Below are positions 8,970 to 16,884 of a stretch of DNA of 37,257 nucleotides, piece by piece. The translations under genes were made by a program, and so were the position numbers. This DNA comes from an uncultured Thermomicrobiales bacterium (lineage in GTDB: Bacteria; Chloroflexota; Chloroflexia; Thermomicrobiales; UBA6265), in NCBI GenBank assembly GCA_902806345.1, contig CADCWF010000078.1, positions 1 through 37,257 on the forward strand. The letters are read 5' to 3'. The notes beneath the pieces were generated by a model that saw only the letters and a program-made list of their open reading frames with translations, had not been told where the DNA came from and ran no database searches. Numbering within the stretch: the first letter of the stretch is position 1; each line of letters starts with the position of its first letter.

Positions 8970-10202
8970 GTGCTCCCGATCAACGGAGCCGATCGATCCC
9001 GCGACCTCCCGTTGCGGGCCGATGCCGTCGTTATCGGGGGTGGCATCGTCGGCGTCTCGGCCGCCTACCAACTCGCCATGACCGGTTTACAGAACGTGGT
9101 GGTGGTCGAGCGGAAGCAGCTCGGCGCCGGCGCCACCGGCAAGTCGGGTGCCCTGGTCCGATGCCACTACGCCAACCCCCCGGAAACGTTGCTCACGCTC
9201 CACAGCCTCCGGATCTTCACCGAGTGGGAAGATCGGGTCGGGTTCGGCTCCCCCGGTTTCGAGCCGATCGGCTTCCTCCAGATCGTCGCTCCGGAGGACG
9301 AGCCGAAGCTCCGGGCCAACGTGGCCGTGCAGCAAGCCGCCGGGGTCGAGACCTGGGTAGTCGATCGGCAAGACCTGCGCGACATCGAACCTTTGCTCCG
9401 CACCGACGACGCAGCCGTCGCCGCCTTCGAGCCGAACGCCGGCTACGCCGACCCGAACGCGACGCTCTACGGCTTCGCCGAAGCGGCGGCCGCTCACGGC
9501 GCCCGAATCTTCACCCACACCCCGGCCCTCTCCGTCGTCTTGGAAGGCGGTCGGGTCGTTGGCGTTGAGACCGTGTCCGGCACCATCGAGACCGAGCGCG
9601 TGCTGATCGCGGCCGGCTCGTGGGCGAACAATCTCTTGGCGCCGCTGGGGATCGACCTTGGTCTGCAACCGGTCCGCACCCAGGTGGCCATCTTCCGCTG
9701 GCCGGCCGCCGTCGATCCTCGTCGCGGCCACCGGGTGATCATCGACGCCGTCAACCACTCCTGGCTGCGGCCGGAAGGTCGAAACGCGACGTTGATCGGT
9801 GCCGAACGATCGGTCGGCGACATCGACCCGGACAACTTGGACGAGGGGATCTCGCCGAAGGCGATCGCGACGGCCCGCGACGTCTTGGCGGCCCGCCTCC
9901 CCGTCTTCCACGACGCGACGATGCGCGGGGGCTGGGCCGGCACCTACATGCGGAGCCCGGACGGCCACCCGATCATCGACCGCGCCCCGGAGATCGAGGG
10001 GCTTTGGCTTATGACCGGGGACAGCGGCACCTCGTTCAAAACCGCGCCGGCCATCGGGATCTGCCTGGCCGAGTGGATGACCGAAGGCTGCCCGCGCCTG
10101 ATGGATCTGACACCGTTCCGCGCCTCCCGCTTCACGGACGGCGAGCCATGGCTCGACGCGACCGCCTACGGTGACGACCGCGTGCTGACGGTTTCTCGCT
10201 GA
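8970..10202 (+). CDS. FAD-dependent oxidoreductase, DAO / sarcosine oxidase-like
   Basis: Amino-acid or N-methylamine oxidase family flavoprotein, 410 residues, cytoplasmic. The N-terminal dinucleotide fold is clear: ADAVVIGGGIVGVSAAYQL with the GxGxxG motif and a following acidic residue in VVVVER. Next is GATGKSGALVR, typical of the DAO superfamily. The C-terminal GGWAGTYMRSPDGHPIID and MTGDSGTSFKTAPAIG segments match sarcosine oxidase beta-like and dimethylglycine dehydrogenase-like proteins. I chose the GTG at 8970 because AAGGAGGG lies 7 bases upstream. The open frame extends back over the end of the SH3 gene to 8805 and there overlaps it in another frame. The exact substrate cannot be inferred. 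The gene ends 19 bases from the convergent rsgA gene. Confidence 0.88.
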   Translation: MLPINGADRSRDLPLRADAVVIGGGIVGVSAAYQLAMTGLQNVVVVERKQLGAGATGKSGALVRCHYANPPETLLTLHSLRIFTEWEDRVGFGSPGFEPIGFLQIVAPEDEPKLRANVAVQQAAGVETWVVDRQDLRDIEPLLRTDDAAVAAFEPNAGYADPNATLYGFAEAAAAHGARIFTHTPALSVVLEGGRVVGVETVSGTIETERVLIAAGSWANNLLAPLGIDLGLQPVRTQVAIFRWPAAVDPRRGHRVIIDAVNHSWLRPEGRNATLIGAERSVGDIDPDNLDEGISPKAIATARDVLAARLPVFHDATMRGGWAGTYMRSPDGHPIIDRAPEIEGLWLMTGDSGTSFKTAPAIGICLAEWMTEGCPRLMDLTPFRASRFTDGEPWLDATAYGDDRVLTVSR

Positions 10203-10221
10203 GATTGAGGGGCGCAGACGC

Positions 10222-11226
10222 TTACCGGTCCTCGTCCCCCCGCCGAAGCGCGGCGTAGCTCTCGTAACGCTCCACTGGGATCCTCCCTTCCGCTGTCGCC
10301 TCCCGGACCGCGCACCCTGGTTCGTGGAGGTGCGAGCAATCGGGGTAGAAGCAGCGGCCGAGAAATCCGCGGAACTCGGGAAAGTGCCGGTCGAGTTCCG
10401 CAGCGTCGACACCTTGCAGCGAGAGCGCGCGGATCCCCGGCGTGTCGGCGACGTAGGTCGGCAGTGGCGCCGGAATGCGCCGCAGCACCGTGGCCGTCGT
10501 GGTGTGGCGGCCCTTGCCGGTCGCGCCCGAAATGATCCCCACCTCCCGCTGCCCATCCGGGTCCAGGACGTTCAGGAGGCTCGACTTGCCAACCCCCGAT
10601 GGACCGGCTACGGCGGTGATCCTGCCGAGCAGGAACGCCTTCAGCGCGACGAGACCCTGGCCGCTCTTCGAGCCGAGGTAGAAGACGGGGTAGCTCGCCT
10701 CGTAGTGACCGAAGAGCGACCGGGCGAGCGAGGGGGCGCCGTCTTCGGCGGGACCGTCGAGGTCCATCTTGTTGACGCCGATCGCCGCGGGCAGCTCGCG
10801 CGATTCAGCCAGCACGAGGAACCGGTCGAGCATTCGCAGATGGGGCGACGGTTCCCGAACCGCGAACAGGAACAGTGCCTGGTCGGGGTTGGCGAGGATG
10901 ATCTGCTCGGTGTCCTCGGTCAGCCGCGCCAACCGGGCCAGCGATCGCGTCCGCGGCTCGATCGCGTCGATCTGACCCTCGCCTTCGCCGATGTCCGTGA
11001 CCCAGACCCTGTCCCCGACCGCGACCAGATCGGTGCGCCGCCGTTCCCGTTTCAGAACCCCGCGAACAGTTGCGAGGAGGACTCGTCCGTCATCCACCTG
11101 TGCTTCGTAGAACTTCCCGTAGGCCCGCACGATGATGGCGTGCACCGAACCCGGAGGAATGTCCGGGGCGACCGAAGCCCGGGCCTCGGTCGCCCCGGGA
11201 GAACGGCGCCGCCGCGGGTACGGCAT
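10222..11226 (-). CDS. rsgA: ribosome small subunit-dependent GTPase RsgA
   Basis: Circularly permuted GTPase that checks late 30S assembly. Domain order is an N-terminal OB fold (about 28-95), then the GTPase with G4 NKMD (152-155) before G1 GPSGVGKSS (208-216) and G3 DTPG (261-264). A C-terminal zinc site follows with Cys292, Cys297, His299 and Cys305. All signatures are intact. The drawn start at 11226 is doubtful. Residues 10-22 are encoded by a 36-base palindrome (11163-11198), and family proteins usually begin nearer the OB fold. GTG at 11145 or 11130 is possible, though none of these has a good Shine-Dalgarno. Convergent with the FAD oxidoreductase gene. Confidence 0.93.
   Translation of the reverse strand: MPYPRRRRSPGATEARASVAPDIPPGSVHAIIVRAYGKFYEAQVDDGRVLLATVRGVLKRERRRTDLVAVGDRVWVTDIGEGEGQIDAIEPRTRSLARLARLTEDTEQIILANPDQALFLFAVREPSPHLRMLDRFLVLAESRELPAAIGVNKMDLDGPAEDGAPSLARSLFGHYEASYPVFYLGSKSGQGLVALKAFLLGRITAVAGPSGVGKSSLLNVLDPDGQREVGIISGATGKGRHTTTATVLRRIPAPLPTYVADTPGIRALSLQGVDAAELDRHFPEFRGFLGRCFYPDCSHLHEPGCAVREATAEGRIPVERYESYAALRRGDEDR
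11163..11198. repeat. near-perfect palindrome over the rsgA 5' end
   Basis: Arms CCGGGGCGACCGA (11163-11175) and TCGGTCGCCCCGG (11186-11198) are perfectly complementary over 13 bp, with a further self-complementary GCCCGGGC core. Both strands, read in frame, encode the same peptide GATEARASVAP. It could be a hairpin in the rsgA leader or a REP-like element. Confidence 0.7.
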
Positions 11227-11284
11227 CAGGATGTGGATCGTGATGCCGCCGAGGACAGGCGGCCTGTCCTCGGCGAGCTACCCA

Positions 11285-12769
11285 CTAGCCCTGGCAAGTT
11301 CCGTCCACGCAGAGGAGGCCGGCACAGCAGCCCGGATCGCCGGCGCAGGCGCCGCCAGAATAGCGGCAGCAGTTTCGCTCGCCGTCGCCCGGCAGCCCGT
11401 TGTCTCGGCAGGAGACAGCGCCGCCCTCCTGGCTGCACTGGTCATCCCCGGTGCAGGCCGCGCCGAGCCCGAGCAAACCGGCACTCGTGGACCCGGTATC
11501 GTCCTCCTCGGCGGGGGCCGGTGTTGCGCCTGCCGGCGTGCAAACCCCGTCCAGGCAATCGAGGCCGCCGCAGCACCCCGCTCCGCCCGAGCACGCCCCA
11601 CCTTCGTAGCGGCAGCAGTTGAGCGCTCCGTCCGAGGCGAGCCCGTTGTCGGCGCAGGCAACCGCGCCCCCGGTCTGGCTGCACTGCCCGGCCGCGGTGC
11701 ATTCGGCCCCCGGCGTCAAGCTGCCTCCCGCCGAGCCGCTCGTGGTGCCGCTGGTCGAGGCCGAGCAGGCCCCGTCGACACAGAGGAGACCAGCGCAGCA
11801 GCCCGCGTCGGTGGAGCATGCACCGCCGTCGCGGCGGCAGCAGTTCAGTGCTCCGTCAGTCGTGATGCCGTTGTCCCCGCAGAGGGTCTCGCCGCCGATC
11901 TGGTTGCACTCCGGGGTGCTTGTGCAAACTTCGCCGGGCGCCTTCTGACCGTCGGTCGGCTCGCTCGCGCAGACGCCGTTGCGGCAGTAGAGACCGCCGC
12001 AGCAATCCGCGCTGGTGACCCCGTCGGCGCATGCCCCGCCCGCGTTTCGGCAGCAGTTGAGGGCGCCGTCGGATGGGATCCCGTTGTCGCCGCAGACGAC
12101 CGCGCCGCCGGTTTGGCTGCACTGGTCGGTCGCGGTGCAGGTTGCCCCCGGACTCAGGTTGCCGGTGGTCGAGGTCCCGCCGCCGCACGTCCCGTTGACG
12201 CAGTAGAGCGAGGCACAGCACTGGAGGTCGGAGGCGCAACTGCCGCCGGTGTTGCGGCAGCAGTTCTTGGCGCCGTCCTCCGGCACGCCGTTGCTGGCGC
12301 AGACGACCGAGCCGCCAGTCTGGGTGCACTGCGAGGTCGATGTGCATTCGGCGCCCAACCCGAGACCGGTCCCTCCGGGAGCCGGAGCCGGAGTCGGCGT
12401 CGTCGAGCCGGGAGCGGCGCCGCAGACGTTGCCGACGCAATAGGCGTTGCCGCAGCAATGGAAGTCCTGCGTGCAGTAACCGCCTCCGTTGCGGCAGCAG
12501 TTGTAGGCACCGTCGCGGGCAACCCCGTTGTCGCTGCAGATGGCCGGGGAACCGCCGGCCGGCGTATCCGCCTGGCTGCACTCCTCGTCCGCCCCGAAGG
12601 CAGAGCAGCGGCCGCCGATCGGCACGTTCTGCTGGGCCGCCGCGCGTCGTGGCCGCGCCCATCCGCCGGCCACCGCCGTCAGTCCCACGGCAATCCCCAT
12701 CACCGTGGTCCTGCGACTGAGGCCCGACGCGAGTCGGCGCGTCAGGTCGTCGAACTGATGCTCGTCCAT
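11285..12769 (-). CDS. Tat-exported cysteine-rich protein with six 10-Cys repeats
   Basis: Encodes 494 residues. The start at 12769 follows a GGGGGAGAAG ribosome binding site. The N terminus has MDEHQFDDLTRRLASG, a twin-arginine motif SRRTTV (18-23), a hydrophobic core and AAA before Gln46, so export through Tat and signal peptidase I cleavage are likely. The rest is six repeats of about 60-70 residues (about 49-117, 135-196, 204-267, 276-335, 350-410, 432-492). Each has ten cysteines in the order C, C, C, CC, C, CC, C, C. All 60 cysteines lie in the repeats. Each repeat carries a DNG or SNG loop, then DGxxNCCR, GGxC, xCC, and a final C-x(4)-C. Pro/Ser/Thr/Gly linkers separate them. The pattern resembles knottin-like extracellular modules. 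I do not recognise a named family. Promoter at 12883-12911. Confidence 0.88.
   Translation of the reverse strand: MDEHQFDDLTRRLASGLSRRTTVMGIAVGLTAVAGGWARPRRAAAQQNVPIGGRCSAFGADEECSQADTPAGGSPAICSDNGVARDGAYNCCRNGGGYCTQDFHCCGNAYCVGNVCGAAPGSTTPTPAPAPGGTGLGLGAECTSTSQCTQTGGSVVCASNGVPEDGAKNCCRNTGGSCASDLQCCASLYCVNGTCGGGTSTTGNLSPGATCTATDQCSQTGGAVVCGDNGIPSDGALNCCRNAGGACADGVTSADCCGGLYCRNGVCASEPTDGQKAPGEVCTSTPECNQIGGETLCGDNGITTDGALNCCRRDGGACSTDAGCCAGLLCVDGACSASTSGTTSGSAGGSLTPGAECTAAGQCSQTGGAVACADNGLASDGALNCCRYEGGACSGGAGCCGGLDCLDGVCTPAGATPAPAEEDDTGSTSAGLLGLGAACTGDDQCSQEGGAVSCRDNGLPGDGERNCCRYSGGACAGDPGCCAGLLCVDGTCQG
11294..12607 (-). repeat. six tandem coding repeats of a 10-cysteine module
   Basis: In-gene repeats of roughly 180-205 bp plus variable linkers, read on the minus strand. 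Copies 2 to 6 are closer to each other than to copy 1, which has a longer first cysteine spacing. Copy 3 has a three-residue insertion between Cys6 and the second CC pair. Confidence 0.85.
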
Positions 12770-12882
12770 CCTTCTCCCCCAATCGCCCCAAGACGAGCCC
12801 GGACACGGACCGCGCCTGCCCCTCCCCAACGCTTCGCCGGAGGCAGACGTTTCGACCGCTCGGCCATCTCGAACTGCGTACG

Positions 12883-12911
12883 ATGATAGGTGGGAGGTGA
12901 CGCCACGTCAA
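12883..12911 (-). promoter_or_regulatory. strong sigma-70-like promoter for the cysteine-rich protein gene
   Basis: On the minus strand TTGACG (12906-12911), exactly 17 bases, then TATCAT (12883-12888). Predicted start of transcription is near 12876, giving a leader of about 105 bases. One of the best promoter matches in the window. The gap 12770-12989 holds nothing else I can identify. Confidence 0.6.
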
Positions 12912-12989
12912 CAAAGGGACGGCGCTGCCCCCATCCGTACAGGCGCGGATACGGAGAAACGACCCAACGAAGGATTCCTCCGAAATCGG

Positions 12990-13817
12990 TCACGGGAGGA
13001 CATGCGTCCAGGCAGGGGTGGAGAACCGAACCTCCACCCGTCGCCCCGCTTCCGCAACTTCTTCCGGCAGCAAGCCGTCCGCCGTCGCCGCGTACCGGGT
13101 CGAAAAGGATTCGACGAGGCGGTCGATGATCGCCGAGCGCGACAACCGCGTGCCGAGCGCCAGCGGGCCCACCCGCTTCTCCGCCGAACGGGTACCCTTG
13201 TCGCTCAACTTTTCCTGCCCAATCCGCAGGACCTGGAGCATCAGTCCGACATCCATCTCGTAGGCCATCGTGGTGTGGTGGAGCACGGCACCGTGGCGGC
13301 GGGCCTGGGCGGCGCCGCCGATCTTGCCGGCCGACGAGACGATGTCGTTCAGCGGCGCGTACCAGGCGTCGATCCCGAGCTCGCGCAGCTCGCGCACCAC
13401 CCAGGCATCGAGGAACGCGTACGACTCCGGAAAGCTCATCCCGGCGACGAGGGATTCGGGGGCGTAGATCGACCAGGTAATGGCCCCCTCCGGCTGGATA
13501 AACATCGCGCCGCCGCCGCTGATGCGGCGGACGACCTGGATCCCGAGGCGAGCGGCGGCCTCCTCGTCGACCTCGTTCCGCACCGATTGGAAGCGGCCGA
13601 GGACGACGCAGGGATCGGTCCAGGCCCAGATGCGGAGTGTGGGCGGCCGGACACCTCGGCCGACCCGCTCGGTCAGGACCTCGTCCAAGGCCATGTTCAT
13701 CATCGGCCGCTGCGGGATCGGCGGAACGACTCGCCAGGGGAGCGACCGCCAACGCTCCTCCGCGACCGCCGGCTCAATCCTCGTCACCGTACCCACGGGT
13801 TCAACCAAGGTGATCAC
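12990..13817 (-). CDS. lplA: lipoate-protein ligase A, catalytic domain subunit
   Basis: Activates lipoate with ATP and transfers it to lipoyl domains of 2-oxoacid dehydrogenases and GcvH. About 275 residues, the size of the catalytic domain alone. Visible motifs are RPMMNMALDEVL near the N terminus, VVLGRFQSV, RRISGGGAMFIQPEGAITWS (the lipoyl-binding RRxSGGGAxxH-type loop) and GKIGGAAQARR with the conserved lysine. LHHTTMAYEMD follows. The start is uncertain. The GTG at 13817 gives a 17-base overlap with the accessory subunit gene upstream. A later GTG in the same frame is possible. The C-terminal accessory domain found in E. coli LplA is absent here and is encoded by the upstream gene. A lipoyl/octanoyl transferase of the same fold is an alternative reading. 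Confidence 0.82.
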   Translation of the reverse strand: MITLVEPVGTVTRIEPAVAEERWRSLPWRVVPPIPQRPMMNMALDEVLTERVGRGVRPPTLRIWAWTDPCVVLGRFQSVRNEVDEEAAARLGIQVVRRISGGGAMFIQPEGAITWSIYAPESLVAGMSFPESYAFLDAWVVRELRELGIDAWYAPLNDIVSSAGKIGGAAQARRHGAVLHHTTMAYEMDVGLMLQVLRIGQEKLSDKGTRSAEKRVGPLALGTRLSRSAIIDRLVESFSTRYAATADGLLPEEVAEAGRRVEVRFSTPAWTHVLP

Positions 13818-14121
13818 CGGGCCGAGTGGCGAGCGCCCTCCCGACCGCGATCGCCAGCCCTTCCGGCGACGACCCCAGCAGCTCGGCGCCCGACCGGAAG
13901 CCGCGCCGAACCCGGTCCGCGAGCGCGGCTTCGCCGCCGTCGATCGGAGCGCCTTCGAGCGCAACGGCAAGGTCGGCGAACGCCTCTTCCGGATAGACGA
14001 AAAAATCGCCCGACACCTGGACATCCGTGAGGAGACCGTCGGCCACGCGGAGGTCGACCGCGACCAACTTGCCGCCGGGCGTCTTGTACTCGCCGTGCCG
14101 GCGACTGCGGTCGTCGCTCAT
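13801..14121 (-). CDS. lplB: lipoate-protein ligase accessory subunit (LplB-like)
   Basis: Encodes 106 residues matching the small C-terminal domain of LplA: HGEYKTPGGKLVAVDLRV at the start, then SGDFFVYPEEAFADLAVAL-type core and a closing helix. In E. coli this domain is fused to the ligase. In Thermoplasma acidophilum it is a separate protein (LplB) required for lipoate activation. Here it overlaps lplA by 17 bases and its ATG overlaps the stop of the upstream FAD enzyme gene by 4 bases (ATGA), so the three are almost surely one operon. It probably forms a heterodimer with the downstream ligase. Confidence 0.75.
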   Translation of the reverse strand: MSDDRSRRHGEYKTPGGKLVAVDLRVADGLLTDVQVSGDFFVYPEEAFADLAVALEGAPIDGGEAALADRVRRGFRSGAELLGSSPEGLAIAVGRALATRPGDHLG

Positions 14122-15485
14122 GCCTCGGTCGTCCTGACGCGTTGCCGTCCCTTACGGGCCAGGTCGCGGAGCACCGCCCGCGCCGCCGCCTCGCCGCCAA
14201 GGATGGCGCCGTTGTAGCTGGAGTCCACGGTCGCTTCGCTGGCGAGGTAGAAACCCGCATCCGCCAAGGCTTCCGAGGGCAAGGCGGCAGCTTCCCCCGG
14301 CGGCTGGGCAAACTGGGAGAACGGAACCCGGCGAACCGCGAGGACCCGCCATGCCTCGGCGGCCTGCCCCAGCATCTCGGCGGCTTCGCGCCGGGCAGTT
14401 CTTGCAAGATCGTCATCGTCTCGCGCGAGCGCGTTTCCGACGATGACCGCCGCCAACAAATGTTGCCCTGGTGGCGCATAGGACGGCTGCGCCGCCGATA
14501 GCGGTGCCAGATGGTTGATCACACTCCGGCGCGTCCCATCGAGGATCAAGCGCGGTCCGACGCCAGGATCGCGATCACCGGCGAGGAACACCGTCAGGCA
14601 GCCCAACCCGTCCTCGGCGCCGGGGACCCGCTCGTCACCGGTCAATCGTCGCGCCGTCGGCGGGTCGGTGGCGACGACGACCGCCGACGCCGCAAGCGTT
14701 TCGCCTCCTGCCACAACGCCAACGACCTCGCCGTCTTCGCGGATCAACCTCTCGACGTTCGTGCGCAGTCGAACCGCTCCGGGCGGTAGGCGCAGCGCCA
14801 GATGGGCCGGCATCATGCCGACCCCTTCTGCCGGCAAGACCGCCCGTCCAATCAGAAACATCCTGAGCGTGAACAAGAGTGGCCCGGCGGCTGCCGAAAG
14901 CGATGGATCGAGCAGGACTCCCCCCCAGAAGGGGCGGGCAAAGCGGTCGACAAGCGAGGGCGTGAATCCCTGGCCCCAGAGCATCTCGGCGGCGGAAACG
15001 TCTCCGCTTTCGGCGCGGGCTTCGGCTGCCGACTGCCACTCCTTCCGCAGCACCATCGCAGCGAGGCGGGCTAGCCGCAGCTTGTCGGCGAGCGGGAACA
15101 CGGGCGACGTCAGGTCACGGAGGACGTTGTTCGGATGGCGGAACGGATCGGCCAATGGCAGGAGGCGCTTGCCGCTCCAAACGTGGGCGCCGCGGTCGAA
15201 CGCCATCGGCCGGAGGGCCGGGTGGTCGATCCAGCGGCGAGCCGCGGGGTAGGCATCGAGCAGGATCTGGAAGCCGCGGTCGAGAACGAACCCTTCGGGG
15301 TGGAGGTCGCTCCGGACCCGGCCGCCGACCCCGTCCGCGGCTTCGAGCACGACCACCCGCCGGCCGGCCTGATGCAGCGCCACGGCGCAGACGAGGCCGG
15401 CGAGGCCGGCTCCGACGACGATGACCGGGCGATTGCCCCCGGCGTCGGCAGCGATCTCCGATGTCGGTGGATCCGTCGCAGTCAC
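14118..15485 (-). CDS. FAD-dependent amine-oxidase / protoporphyrinogen-oxidase-like protein
   Basis: Encodes 455 residues. The N-terminal FAD fold is classical: PVIVVGAGLAGLVCAVALH, then VVVLEAADGVGGRVRSD, the GGR-type signature of amine oxidase, phytoene desaturase and PPO families. RGFQILLDAYPAARR follows. The C terminus closes the FAD site with the ASEATVDSSYNGAILGGEAAA segment, which matches the usual E-x(6)-G-A-x-x-S-G region. It is probably cytoplasmic or peripherally membrane-associated. The substrate is not identifiable. The stop overlaps the lplB start by 4 bases and the start lies 6 bases from the DinB-like stop, so it is the second gene of a four-gene operon. Confidence 0.85.
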   Translation of the reverse strand: MTATDPPTSEIAADAGGNRPVIVVGAGLAGLVCAVALHQAGRRVVVLEAADGVGGRVRSDLHPEGFVLDRGFQILLDAYPAARRWIDHPALRPMAFDRGAHVWSGKRLLPLADPFRHPNNVLRDLTSPVFPLADKLRLARLAAMVLRKEWQSAAEARAESGDVSAAEMLWGQGFTPSLVDRFARPFWGGVLLDPSLSAAAGPLLFTLRMFLIGRAVLPAEGVGMMPAHLALRLPPGAVRLRTNVERLIREDGEVVGVVAGGETLAASAVVVATDPPTARRLTGDERVPGAEDGLGCLTVFLAGDRDPGVGPRLILDGTRRSVINHLAPLSAAQPSYAPPGQHLLAAVIVGNALARDDDDLARTARREAAEMLGQAAEAWRVLAVRRVPFSQFAQPPGEAAALPSEALADAGFYLASEATVDSSYNGAILGGEAAARAVLRDLARKGRQRVRTTEA

Positions 15486-15491
15486 GTTCGA

Positions 15492-15926
15492 TCAGCCCGT
15501 GCCCTCGGAGACCACGACGCGGAGCCGAGCCAGGCGATCCTCGTCGAACTCGACGTGCCGCTCGACTTCATCCGCGAGGGTGATCTCCCCATCCACGTCG
15601 TGGGTCGCGGTCCGCTCCCAATCCTTCAGCGTCAGGTTCATCAAGAGTGAAACCAGATCCCCTCGCGCCTGATCCATCGCCGCGAGCACCTCGGCCGTGT
15701 CGCCGACCTCACCGGCCGGATGGTCCGCGAGTACGGGGAGGTGCGGGTCCGGATCGCGCATCATCGTTTGGAGGCGACTGGTAACCAACTCGTCCCGTTT
15801 GCGCATCTCGGCGACGACGCCGAGCGCCGCGGCGGGGAGCGTCCCGCCCGCCGTATCCGCCATCGCCCGAACTTCCGACGGGCCCCCGAGCAACTCGTCG
15901 ATCAAATCCCGGTAGTTGTCCAGCAT
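15492..15926 (-). CDS. DinB-like small helical protein
   Basis: Encodes 144 residues, first gene of the operon that continues with the FAD enzyme and the lipoate ligase pair. The mostly helical sequence and the C-terminal block (LKDWERTATHD, GEITLADEVERHVEFDEDRLARLR) resemble DinB-superfamily proteins. In these, a D-W-x-R-x-x-x-H strand is followed by a metal-binding helix with H-x-x-x-H. Here the second position of that last motif is Asp rather than His, so the metal triad looks incomplete. GGAAGG lies about 13 bases before the ATG. Function unknown; thiol-dependent transferases occur in the family, but I cannot support one here. Confidence 0.55.
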   Translation of the reverse strand: MLDNYRDLIDELLGGPSEVRAMADTAGGTLPAAALGVVAEMRKRDELVTSRLQTMMRDPDPHLPVLADHPAGEVGDTAEVLAAMDQARGDLVSLLMNLTLKDWERTATHDVDGEITLADEVERHVEFDEDRLARLRVVVSEGTG

Positions 15927-15948
15927 CGACGTTCGAGCCTTCCCGGAG

Positions 15949-16884
15949 CTATCGCCCTGTCATGACCTGGGGAGCGCCGACCGTGATCTCCCAGCCGATG
16001 CCGAAAGGATCGTGGAACGTGAACGACGTGTCCGCGTTCGAGATCACGGTCAACGAGCGGACCAGTGCCTCGCCCCGGAGTGTGCTGAAGGTAATGGGGT
16101 CGACAGCTACCGACAGGTGCGCGAGCGCGTTCTCGGCGAGGCGGCCACCGCGCCCTGCCCGCTCCAGCGCAAGGGTCAGGGCGCCGTTCTGGAGGAACGT
16201 CACGTCGGCCGGCGAACCGTCGAGCGTTGCCTCGTCCCAGCGGTACTCTCCCTCGACTGGTTCGAGTGCCCCCGTTCGTGAGCGGCGGGCCCGCCCGACC
16301 ACCGCCATGCCCAGGAACTGCTCGTAGAAGCGCTCGGCCTTCGCCACGTCCAACACCCGAACGGCGATATGGTTGAGCCGTCGGAGATGGATCTGCCTTC
16401 CCCCGTTATCGACTCCGACACCCGCCAAGGTAGGTGCGGAACCGCCGGTTGAATCGGGAGCGTTCGAACCGGCCGCGTCGACCGCGACCCCGAGCGGCTG
16501 CCCAATGGCCGCGGCTGGGCTGGCGAAGGTGTCTTGCTCGTGCTCCCCGATCTTCGGGAGCGCCCGTTCCACCCACGGCTGGTCACGCCGGATCGTCGCG
16601 ACCATCGCACCGCGATCGACCGCTTCGAGATCCACCCGTTCGCCGCTGTGGAGGACGAGGCGGATATCGGGTCGGGAGGCGCCGAGTCGGTCGAACCAGT
16701 CGTAGAGGGTATCGATCACCCGGAGGGAGTGGGTGGCCACGGTCAGGTCAACGAACTCGTCCTCGAACCCGAGGCCGTGGGACGGCCTCACCAGCAGCAC
16801 CTGGGCATCGGGAGCCTGCTCGACCGCCACGCCAGCCTCGGCCGCGAGCGTCGCCGGGACTTCGAGGAGAAACCGGTACGCCAT
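15949..16884 (-). CDS. VOC-family protein with an unrecognised N-terminal domain
   Basis: Encodes 311 residues from the ATG at 16884, chosen because GGAGGG lies 10 bases upstream; the frame stays open to 17118. The last 145 residues form a vicinal-oxygen-chelate domain: LRRLNHIAVRVLDVAKAERF, YEQFLGMAVVGR, a central TLALERA strand and FTFHDPFGIGWEITV at the end, as in glyoxalase and dioxygenase relatives. His172 is a likely metal ligand. Residues 1-119 are a separate domain I do not recognise (MAYRFLLEVPATLA, VDLTVATHSLRVIDTLYDWF). It is joined by an Ala/Gly/Ser linker at about 120-165. There is no signal peptide. It is divergent from the kinase gene with 274 bases between, in which I see no strong promoter. 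Confidence 0.72.
   Translation of the reverse strand: MAYRFLLEVPATLAAEAGVAVEQAPDAQVLLVRPSHGLGFEDEFVDLTVATHSLRVIDTLYDWFDRLGASRPDIRLVLHSGERVDLEAVDRGAMVATIRRDQPWVERALPKIGEHEQDTFASPAAAIGQPLGVAVDAAGSNAPDSTGGSAPTLAGVGVDNGGRQIHLRRLNHIAVRVLDVAKAERFYEQFLGMAVVGRARRSRTGALEPVEGEYRWDEATLDGSPADVTFLQNGALTLALERAGRGGRLAENALAHLSVAVDPITFSTLRGEALVRSLTVISNADTSFTFHDPFGIGWEITVGAPQVMTGR

Noticed and set aside
11294..12607. CRISPR-like or satellite reading of the tandem repeats
   Set aside because: The units are about 180-205 bp, protein-coding and diverged, with variable linkers; no short identical direct repeats with unique spacers.
11132..12886. Long Ala/Gly-rich frame opposite the cysteine-rich repeat gene
   Set aside because: It reads as low-complexity Ala, Gly and Arg and mirrors the repeats. 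The minus frame has a Tat signal, promoter and a fixed cysteine pattern.
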